From the NCBI RefSeq assembly GCF_001625215.2, contig NC_030382.2, positions 28,010,610 through 28,074,609 on the forward strand: a stretch of DNA of 64,000 nucleotides. Reading direction: 5' to 3'. Below are positions 9,805 to 19,200 of this stretch, piece by piece; the stretch's first letter is position 1, and every line of letters starts with the position of its first letter. The DNA is from Daucus carota subsp. sativus (taxonomy: Eukaryota > Streptophyta > Magnoliopsida > Apiales > Apiaceae). The position numbers and the translations under genes are program-made. A model generated the notes under the pieces. It ran no database searches, was not told the DNA's origin, and saw only the letters and a list, made by a program, of their open reading frames with translations.

Positions 9805-12340
9805 TCAATCCTCCTCAGCTTGTTTCTCGCCCTCCTGGCGCGCCCTCTCTTCTTCGGCCTCCCTGGCAAGAGTAGCGGCCAACTCGGCCTTTTTGGCTGC
9901 TAAGAGTGCGGGATGTTTTGAGGGGAACTCGGCCATGAAGTTAGCCGCAGTCCTCCCAAACTTAGGGAGCCAGTCATAGTCAGGCTCCCCAGAAAGGAAG
10001 GTAGCGACATAGCTGCACACGCCTTCAAAGAAGGACGCGCCCTCTGCTGCCTCCTTCTCTTCAGCCAAGCTTTTGTTCGCCGCCTCGAGGTTAGTGGTCT
10101 CCTTCTTAAGTTCTGAGATCTCCTTTTCCAGGCGCGCCTTTTCTTTCACCAGCTCCTCTTCAGCTGTTTTCTTAGCATTCTCGGCTGATTGGAGGGCTTT
10201 CTCGTTCTTTTTGGCCTCTTTCTTGAGATTAGAGATTTCTTTCTCTAGATTCTGAAGGCGCGTCCCCTGAGCAGTCTTTGCATTCTCTCTGTCCATGTTG
10301 TGAACTAGCATCTCGCAGCTGGCTTTGAGGATCCACTCGTCCTTTTCAGACTCAGATTTGGCACGCCATGCCTTCAACTCTTCGTCAGAGGCGATGGACG
10401 CGCCTATCTGACCCAGGGCTCGGGAGGAGAGGTCGGTAGATTGCGAGAGATTCTGTCTTTTGGTGGCCCGCAGTTTCTTTAGTTTCTCCGAAGCAGGGGC
10501 GGACTTGTCTCCTTGCTTTGCGGCATCAAGGACAGACGCGCCTCGCTTTGTTCCTGCAGGCTGGGAGGACGCGCCCTCCCCGGAATCAAACTTGGTCCTC
10601 TGAAGAAAGGTAGGAATGTTGGCCATATCTGCAACACAATGGTAGAGAATAATGCATCAGAGATATATAATGAATGAAAGGACAAGCATGTTAAATCACA
10701 TGTGCAGAAAGGATAAGATGCACCATCAAAGGAGACATATGAAATCATGCAAGTATATAAGGACAGGACGCGCCCTCAGAATAAATGAAGAGGACGCGCC
10801 CCTTCATACCTTGATCATCAGAATTATCAGGGCCTTGCCCCCTAGTCCTTTTCTTTGTATATTTGTGTTTCCTGTCGGCTAGTGGCTTGCCATCCCTAAA
10901 GACTTTGAATCCAACCTTGGATCCGATATGGGGGGAAAGGAATCCTGCCTCTTGTAAAGAGGGAGTGGTGACTAGAATAGACATATTCTTCCTCTCGTGG
11001 GGAAGATCTAATATGTGCTGCGCCCTCGCAAAGGCCTCCTCGTCTAAGGATGACATGCCGCGCTCCACTATTAGAAGGGGTCAACCGTCAGTCACTAAAG
11101 AAAGAAATGACGGAACAAATGACATTAAGAGAAGGGAGGGCGCGCCTCCCTAAGAGATTATGTCCTAACCTGGAGAGATGTTAAATTGGGTTCTCACCCT
11201 CTTTACATCGTACACATAAAAGAAGGGCTCCTTCCACTTCTTGATGTGGGAGACGCGTCCTTCGCTGAATCCTTTGTTGTTGTGCTGTTTTCGGACTACG
11301 AGAAAGAAGTAGCCAAGAGCACTTCTTGTCAATCGAAAAAAATAACTTAGTTCCTCCATGGAGGGCGCGCCGTATCCCTCCTCCCTATAAAGAATGTACA
11401 ATCCCGCGGCCAGTTTGTAGGAATTGGGTGATAGTTGGATTGGGGCAATGTCAAACCATTCACATATTTGCTCGAAATAGTTGTGGAGGGGCGCGCCCAC
11501 TCCAAGGCTTACATGCCTGGGGGTTAAAACCATACGGGGAATTCTGTAATTCCCTATGTCAAAACGGTGTGCCCTCATTTCCTCGAGGGGCACCACGGCC
11601 GTACCCTGCTGTTCGTAGTAGTCCATAGTCCATTCCAGTTCTTCCCAGGAAAGAGTGGAGGACTGGTCTACACAGCTTAGTTTGTTTTTGCTTTTCTTTA
11701 TTTCCTCGACCATCTTGAGGGAAAGATCCATATCCTCATATTCAGTCCAATCCACATCTTCTTCCCATTCTTCCACCTTTGGATGTGAGTAAGGCTCAGG
11801 AGAAGGTGGAGGAGATGGGGGAATTCTACGGGCTTTGCTTCGGGACGCGCCCTGGGAAATTTCGTCGTCTGAGTCATCTTCACTTGTTTTATGAGAGGGC
11901 GCGTCTTCGCCTTCCTTGTCTGAAATTTCGTAGTCAGAATCACTCTTGTCGCTAAGAGGGGAAGGTGTGTTATGCTCTGAGGAAGAGGATATGATTTGGT
12001 ACATCTTGCCAACCCCCTTTCGTTTGGGCGCGTCCTCAGGGTCCTCGAGCCAGTTTTCGTAATCAGAGTCATAGTCTGAGGGACGGCCGGCAATGGTAGG
12101 AGGGCTGGTGGTCTCATTGGCTGAAGGAGGAGGGGTAGTTGCTTGGGGAGTTGAGCCTTGCGAGGATTCCATGTCTCGCGAAAGGTTATGAAGAATCCTT
12201 TCTTTTTCTTCTTCTGAGAGTGTGTAAGATGGTCGGGGCGGCGATGGCGAAAAGACTTCTGGGGGAGAGATGGAGATTCCTCGTTGCCCTAGGAAGCTTC
12301 TAAACGGATGAAAAGGAGGTGACGCGTCCTCAGCTGCCAG
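9805..12340 (-). CDS. Spliced antisense accessory gene of the Gypsy element
   Basis: Three minus-strand open segments join in phase through clean splice sites. Coding exon 1 is 12172-11170, intron 102 nt; exon 2 is 11067-10810, intron 181 nt; exon 3 is 10628-9805 with the stop. Donors are CAG|GTTAGG and AAG|GTATGA; acceptors end AATAG and TTGCAG. The total is 2085 nt, or 694 residues. Upstream of ATG 12172 the frame stays open to an acceptor-like TGTTTTCTTTCAG that would start the exon at 12340, so a non-coding first exon (TATA at 12946-12953, donor near 12809) is likely. Residues 1-150 are acidic and Ser/Pro-rich. Residues about 200-335 resemble the plant gypsy-type 'Transposase_28' domain (Pfam PF04195, from memory). 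Exon 2 holds the basic stretch KHKYTKKRTRG. Residues about 515-620 are a Lys/Glu heptad-rich coiled coil. No membrane segment is seen. Function unknown; homologous reverse-strand genes are known in Tat elements. Confidence 0.8.
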
Positions 12341-12945
12341 CTGAAAGAAAACAAGTAAGGAGTGGCTGTCAGGACGCGCCTTCTTAGGTACAAGTTAAGA
12401 AGAAGTAACAAGTGGGAGATGCAAGAGGAAGGGGGTTGAAGGTTTAATAAAGGAAAGACGCGTTATACGGAAGGACGCGCCCTCTTTGACAAAATTATGA
12501 GGAAGAAATGGTTAGGAGGGGGAATTGCGCTTGACTCATAAGAAGTATTGACTTGCAAAGAGATTGCGGGAGGACGCGTCCAAAGAGTAAGGACGCGCCC
12601 TGCCCCTGGAGAAACGCGAACTTATAAATTACAAACACAATTGTCGGGTTAATATAGCAAGTCAGATGGATCAAAAACGAGAAGATACAAATATATATAC
12701 ATGTACATAAGCGAAGAACACGAAGAACATATGGGTAGTTGAAAGGACACATGCTCAGATCTACTAGTTAACTCGGTAAAATTCGATGAGAATAGATGCA
12801 AATTGTACCTTGGAAGGTGGTGAAGCGACTGGGTGGAGTGGTATTGCGAACGGTGGCCGGAAATTGCAGTGCTGTGCTCGGAAAACTCAAATCGCCGACG
12901 AGAATGGCAGTTGCGTGAAATGAAGAAGACGAAGGTGCGAAAGGA

Positions 12946-12953
12946 TATTTATA
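12946..12953 (-). promoter_or_regulatory. TATA box of the antisense gene
   Basis: On the minus strand CACTATAAATATCC sits about 140 bases upstream of a strong donor (CCAAG|GTACAA, exon end 12809) and 770 bases upstream of the ATG at 12172. No ATG occurs between the expected start site and that donor, as expected of a 5' leader exon. This would give the accessory gene its own transcript, independent of the LTR and directed against it. Confidence 0.6.
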
Positions 12954-13136
12954 GTGGAGGATGTGTGAGGGACAGCTGTCCCAGGGTTTTGAATTTTGAA
13001 ATAAAAATAACGGATGCAACGTTACAAATTCCCTAGGAAGGAATGGATGAGAGAAGACGCGCCTTTAAAGCAGGACGCGTCTTGGTAGAAATAAAGCTAC
13101 TAGAGGTGTGAAGATTCCCCTAACATTTTTAATGAT

Positions 13137-13156
13137 AGAAGAATCTGGGGAGTACT
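13137..13156 (+). other. Polypurine tract of the Gypsy element
   Basis: The run AGAAGAATCTGGGGAGTACT lies directly before the 3' LTR, where plus-strand DNA synthesis would be primed. It is purine-rich but interrupted, so the exact primer is uncertain. Confidence 0.5.
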
Positions 13157-14151
13157 TGTTGTGGCCGTTTTTATACTATGTGAAGGAGAGGGCGCGTCCT
13201 CCTTGGACATGGTCCGGGAGGAGCGGTCTCTTGTCCAGTAAGAAGAATACGAAGGCAAGGAAGGGGAAGGACGCGTCCTCCCGTGAAGGGCGCGCCCTTT
13301 GACTTAAAGAATGACATAATTATGAAATAAGTATGAGAAAGGGAGGATGAGTGAGTCTCCGTGACGACCCTTCCGAGGGATATGAAGACCAGTTACCAAG
13401 CTCATTTGGTAGTTATCAGGCTCATCTGATAGTTCCCGGGCTCATCCGGGCATGATCTACAATCCTCAATCCTGCTATCTGCCGAGTTAACCCTCGTGTG
13501 GGGGCTTGAGGTGATCATGGTTCTTGAAGACCCTCCGGGGTAATGTGAAGGCCGATCGTATGTCTGAATCCTGTATTCTGGTGAGTTAGCCCTCATTGGG
13601 GGATTGAGACGATCGTGTAAGTTGGCTCCTTGTCTACCTTGTTTGAAGATGAAGACCTCACCGGGAGGTGAGGACATGTCCCTGCACCTCGAGGGGTTGG
13701 TCGTGGCTTGCCCAGATAACTTCTCCATAAGAGTCGTGGTAGATGCTATCTCTCGTAGTGGAGATATCGTTGAATCCGTGATCCAGTTGGATTAGGAGTC
13801 TGAGGTGGTCATACTCAAGACTAATTCTAACAGGAGTAGGACTCTCCAGGATGGGCCTTCGGCCTATCTCCGACCTTATCGCCAAGAGGCCTAGTCCTGA
13901 TCAAACTAGGACTCCTGGTTCCATAGAACTACGTATGGCTTGATCCCCTATATAAAGGGGTACGTAGGCACATCAGGGGATATATCGAGAGTTGTGAGAA
14001 CGAGAGCAGAAATATATTCCCTTGATCTCAGCCACCCTCAAACACTCCAAACCACCGCCCACGGCGGATTTCCGTCATATAATCACCGTGAGACACCTTA
14101 TTCCGGCAACGAACCTCACGTTTGTTGATTCACCAAATTCCTCTATCAACA
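13157..14151 (+). repeat. 3' LTR of the Gypsy element
   Basis: It is base-for-base the same as 1317-2311 as far as I could compare, and is followed by the target duplication CCCTG (14152-14156). Confidence 0.95.
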
Positions 14152-14346
14152 CCCTGTATATCAGGTTGTTTGTTATAAACATCAAACATTGAACTTAATA
14201 AGTATGAATACACTGAACTAAAACGGAGAATGAACGTAAGATAATATCAAGTAAACTCAGCTCAAGAAACCATGGAACTAATCTTACAGTAATGAATATT
14301 GCAAAGAGAAAGATAAGAGTGAAGAAGTTTGTGGAAGAGAAAGTAA

Positions 14347-15385
14347 GGGGGTGTATTCAATTGGGATTGAGGTAAGATAAAGTCATGTCAAATCTTGACA
14401 ACAACGGCCTGACAATTTTCTGAAAAAATATATATAATTTTCCATCGAAAGTCATTAAAAATCTATTAATTATATTTTTCCACCAAGTCAGTGATATATT
14501 GAATAACAACTGATTTTTAATAACTCTTTAAAAGTTGTAATTCAATACCTCAAATTTTGAAAGATTTTTTAGAAATCCTGATACAGTGTGCAAATATAGT
14601 ATATTAAAATATTATTAGACCCTAATTTTTTTTTCTCTCTTCTCTCTAGCTGCCTCCATCTTTTCATTCCCGACGGGGCTTCCATCGGTTTTCCGGTGGA
14701 AAGCCCCAAATCTTTCTGTTTGATTGCTAGTTTTTTTATTGTTCTTACTTTTTCATTGATTTTCTTAATAAATCTCCTTCTTTAAGAGGGAAAGTTTCTT
14801 AGATCTATATCACCGAAACTTTTGATTTTCATTCTTATTCGCTTCCAGAGGGCTTTTTGGATTTGTGGCTGGATCGATTATCTCCTACGTGTCGTGGTGC
14901 AGATCTAATTGCTTTAGTTTTTAGTTGAATTTTCTTTAATTTGTTTGGATTATAGTTTGATTTCTCTCTCTGGTGAGAGTGTGTGATTTTTCTCTCCTCT
15001 TTTGTGAGAGTTGGTTTGGATTCATCGATAAAAGCCTTCGGGAATTGCATTTGTGGTTGATAGCTCAAACGGAGTTTTTGAAAAAGATGGTGAACACAGA
15101 GCACGGATCTATACATGCACCATCGTCAATTTCAACATTGCTTATTTGTCTCATCTTGGCTATGAAGACAGGCATGTTAATTTTTTCTATGTTTGTTCGA
15201 CTCGATTCATTCTTGTAGATGCCGTATGGCTATTATTTAATGAATTATTTCCTTTTCTTCAAAAAAAAAAAATCCTGATATAATACCTCTTTACTTTAAA
15301 GAGTATTTAAAAATATTAATTGAATACACCTAGATTTTAAAAATAAATAAAAATCATTTAAAAATCATGATACAATACCACCCCG
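14347..15385. mobile_element. MITE-like element, GGGGGTGTATTCAAT end, TAA target duplication
   Basis: The left end GGGGGTGTATTCAATTGGG and the inverted right end CGGGGTGGTATTGTATC are imperfect terminal inverted repeats, with TAA on both sides (14344-14346, 15386-15388). A 3-bp TAA duplication suits PIF/Harbinger (Tourist-like) elements. The interior (14640-15260) is unlike the AT-rich ends and looks like captured or exon-like sequence; it includes one arm of an inverted repeat. No transposase is present. Confidence 0.4.
15049..15268 (+). repeat. Inverted repeat, left arm
   Basis: This ~220-bp stretch is the reverse complement of 15790-16008 at roughly 95 percent identity by eye, with about 520 bp between the arms. 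It ends in an A-rich run (15260-15271). Its frame can be read for about 70 codons but matches no family I recognise. Confidence 0.85.
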
Positions 15386-15789
15386 TAAATATAAATTTGT
15401 CAGAAGAATAATAAATAAGCATATGATATTTCATAAAACATATGTCAAAGATACACAAGTTGATCAACCAAGAAGTTATCTTAATGAACAATGTCGCAAA
15501 TAATACAACAATAATACTAAACAAACACGAAGTCAAAATTCAAAAATAAGACGTGATTAAATGACCAGACAAGAGCTTATACGGCATAAATAAGTTTTAT
15601 ATTTTATTTTTATTGAATTACATAATTTATTATTGATAAATTATTTTTTTCATCATTTTAAATATATTAAAAATAAAATTTATAAAATAAATAAAAAGAC
15701 CCCTTGTGCATTGCACGGGTTATAAGCCAGTTTGAATAATAGTAATTAGAACTAAATTAATAATTCAGCTCCCAGCAGACATTGAGTTA

Positions 15790-16008
15790 TTATTTTTGAA
15801 GAAATGAAAATAATTCATTAAATAATAGCCATACGGCATCTACAAGAATGATCGAGTCGAACAAACATAGAAAAAATTAACATGTCTGTCTTCATAGTCA
15901 AGATGAGACAAATAAGCGATGTTGAAATTGACGATGGTACATGTATGGATCCTTGCTCTGTGTTCACCATCTTTTTCAAAAACTCCGTTTGAACTATCGA
16001 CCACAAAT
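15790..16008 (-). repeat. Inverted repeat, right arm
   Basis: It pairs with 15049-15268. The arm ends only about 230 bases before the start codon of the PGR5-like gene, so it lies in that gene's promoter region. The spacer 15269-15789 is AT-rich and includes a short palindrome around TGTGCATTGCAC (about 15700). Confidence 0.85.
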
Positions 16009-16240
16009 ATTATTAAAACGGGGTTTTGTATTAGTGGAATCGAAGATGATCGACGTGTAAGATGCCCATATCCGTGGCCACGAATGTAAGTTTAAATATC
16101 ATCCCATCCAAACCAATCCCAACCGCAAATTCGCGCTTCTCCACACGCCACACTCTCCCTCATTTTTCATATACTTCTTCTACTTGTATTATCCCACTCC
16201 ACCGCCGGCAATTTCACCGGTCGCCGTCACCGATCACCTC

Positions 16241-19200
16241 ATGGCCTGCGGAAAACTCACCACACACTTCTCGCCGCACTTGATCTCCTCCCGCACCAAT
16301 CGATCCCCTTTCTCCGTCCGCATCTCCGGCAGAATCAACGGTTTCTTAGCTCGAGCTGACCGCAGTTTGATCGCCGACGCTCCGTCGTGCATCTTCGTCG
16401 GTCCTATCGAAACCGCAAGCAAGGAAACTCTCGAAGCTCTCTATCGTCAAGTAATTATTGTTTTTGTTATAATTATTTCACATATGCATTGTTTATATAT
16501 GTCTTAAAGTTGCTGTATTTAAATTGTAGGCTAGGGAGGCGTATTACAACGGAAAACCGTTGATAGTTGATGATATGTTTGATAGAATTGAGGTAAGTGA
16601 CGTGGATATTTGATTTTGTGAATGTTTGGTTGATTATAAGATTTGATGCTGCAACTAATTGATGTATTGGAATGTTATTCAAGCAGTTGAAGTTGCGGTG
16701 GTATGGTTCCAAAGACGTCGTTAAGTATCCTCGTTGTAGTCTTAGAAGGCAATCGACTTATGCGGATGCTGAGGTATAATTTGGATGTATTTATTTACTC
16801 TGATATATATACTCTATTTGTTAAGTTTTGTGTGCGATTGTAATGGTATACATATGTGTTTGGCTACAGTTGTGAGTGATAGACTGTCAGGACGTGAATA
16901 CTGTAGAACAGGACAACAATCTGAAATTAAATCAGTAGATGTAGGGAGTTTTAGATACAAGTTATAACTAGTTAGTCTAGTTTTGTATTCTGTATATATA
17001 AATTAATGTTAGGATGTATAGAAGTGTCTTTGAGGGTTTATTCTAGGGTTTAATTATCTCCTTTCAAGTAAATATAAGCTTATATAAATTATAAATGAAT
17101 TATTTAATATATAGCAGAAACAAAACAAAGGTATAATATATACAATTATGAATGTGTATTGTTCATGTTAATAAAAGTTTTATTACAAATTTTAACAAAT
17201 GTGAGATTTATTTTTACTGAAAAAAATAATAATGTGAAAGATTTCTATGTTCCTATGTTTATGAATAAACTAACTAAAAAATATGTTAAAAGTATAATTT
17301 ATATCATTTGTAAATATAATATATACTCCCTCCATCCCTCTGATTTCTTTATATTTTTTCACTGCTCGTTTTAAGGCTCTTATGTAACATAGTTTCGTAA
17401 CTTAGTTTTGAGATTTTCTTTTTGTGTATAAAAATTCAAACATCAAATTTTTATTCAAAAGAAAAAATATTAAAAAATAAGTTACGGATCTATATTTTCT
17501 AGAAGCATTAGAATTCGTGCCAAACTCTCGTCCCCCAAGCTAAACTACCTAGGGGGACAGAGGGAGTAAGAGGTTATATATATTATAGACATATACAAGT
17601 ATTAATTACAAAATAAGAAATATATATTAGTAAACATTAGACATTATTAGTAAACATTAGGCATTAATATGTAATTGAAATATTTATGTTAAAAATTTAA
17701 ATACTAAAATATACTGAGTTAGCAACATGGTTGTCATGTCGGTCGACTAGTCAGCGACTAGTCGAATACGCGATGAAGGGATGTCGACTCAACATGTCGA
17801 CTAGCTGAATGTCGATATTTCGGTCGCCTGGTCAACTAGTCGCTATTTGAGCTGTAGATTGAGTATTCTGACTTTTTATTATTGCTGACTTCTTATTGTT
17901 TCCACTTTCCTGCAGAATTTGTTTACTAGTATGTTAATTGTTTCTGGTTTTGTGTTTCTTGCATTCTGTGGTTTTAATTTTTGCACTCTGCAGTTTTAAT
18001 TTCTGTGATATTTTGTTCTGCAGATTTCTGCTCTATTTTCTGCAGATTATTGCTCCTGCTCTGTTTATATGTGATCTGCATTGTGCATAAATAATATTGC
18101 ATAATTCTGTATATAGTATTTCTGTATAATTTTGTTGTGCACTGCACTAACAGTTCCATACTTAATTACAAATTAGATCACATCACAGTATCTCACAATT
18201 GTTATTTGTTAATTGTTACATATTTTACATGATCACAATTACTTTGTTTTGTTGTTATTTTTTTAACTCTTTCCGCTTTTCCATCATTCTCTTCAAGTGT
18301 TCGATCTTTAATTCCTTAGATTCTGGAATATAAATTGTGAAGGTGTTAGAACTTAAAAACCTAAATTACATAATGATAATGTATATAGATTATATTTATT
18401 ATATAATAATATTTTATTTTTTGCCGACTAGTCTATGACTAATCGACTAGTTGACTCGCCGAAGGTCCATTGACTCGCTTCGACTTACCAACATGACAAC
18501 CATGATTAGTAGGTGCATATAGGACTTCTTGAATATATTTGCTTACTCAACCTCTTGTTATATGGATAAGTATAGAAGATAATAGACCGTTGGCTACAGT
18601 GAGTAGCTTCTTTTACTTTTGGGATACATATATGATATATCCTTGTCATTTAACTAGTTATAATTGAAACGGGTTTGTGTTCTATTGAGAATTAGCTGAA
18701 TAAATTTTCGAATAGTTTGAATGTATAAATTTTCCAATAGTTTGAAATTTTAGATGGTGTGAATAACTGGTAGCAATGTGGATTGGATTATTGAGTCAAT
18801 CATAGGATTTTGTTATGTACTTGAAGCACAGGGTTAAATGCTTAATAAAAATATCATCCTGTAATTATTATTGTTATGACTAATTAATGTTTTGAACTCG
18901 TGGCAAAAGTTAGGCAGTTAGCCATAATAGATTTGGTTATGCATAATGAATGTTCTGCTGTATAGTGCCTGAAATGTGACATTGAATCTACTTGAAAATT
19001 CTTTCTCTGTATGTATTTTACTTGGTTCCACCAGCTGACAGTAATCTGCTATCTTGCTGTAACTAGGAGAAATTTCTTGAGTTTCATCTGCTTAATGAAA
19101 TCCTTTTTCTTCTGTTGTAAGTCTTTTATAATTAAGTAGATTCTTATACACTTGAAGAGTGACTGACGTGGATGTAGGGCAGGAAGATCCTTCACAGGTT

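Larger units (their letters stand above)
1345..13085. repeat. Dispersed GGRCGCGYCC motif throughout the Gypsy element
   Basis: Well over forty near-identical sites occur across the LTRs, gag, parts of pol, the spacer and the antisense gene. Forms seen are GGGCGCGCCC, GGACGCGTCC, GGACGCGCCC, AGACGCGCCC and AGGCGCGCCC. Sites are absent from the flanking DNA. They are read in several frames and also lie in untranslated DNA, so they are kept as DNA. The core RCGCGY fits the VCGCGB site bound by plant CAMTA factors. Confidence 0.85.
1317..14151 (+). mobile_element. Complete Ty3/Gypsy LTR retrotransposon, Tat type
   Basis: The element is bounded by two 995-bp LTRs (1317-2311 and 13157-14151) that start TGTTG and end CAACA, and it is flanked by an exact 5-bp target duplication CCCTG (1312-1316, 14152-14156). 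Comparing the LTRs by eye I found no difference, which implies very recent insertion. Internal order: primer-binding site, gag, protease, reverse transcriptase, RNase H, a second RNase H, integrase, a 0.95-kb spacer, an antisense gene, and a purine-rich tract. Two RNase H modules plus an extra gene in reverse orientation between integrase and the 3' LTR are the signature of Tat-lineage elements. Base composition is far richer in GC than the surroundings. The gag region carries a frame break and a stop, so autonomy is uncertain. Confidence 0.95.

Noticed and set aside
10073..10255. Plus-strand Ser/Phe-rich frame opposite the antisense gene
   Set aside because: It mirrors the Lys/Glu-rich coiled coil of the minus-strand exon and has no independent support.
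15690..15735. Possible Helitron 3' end with a TGTGCATTGCACGGG hairpin
   Set aside because: The terminal CTAG is not clear (CCAG) and no matching 5' TC end was found nearby.
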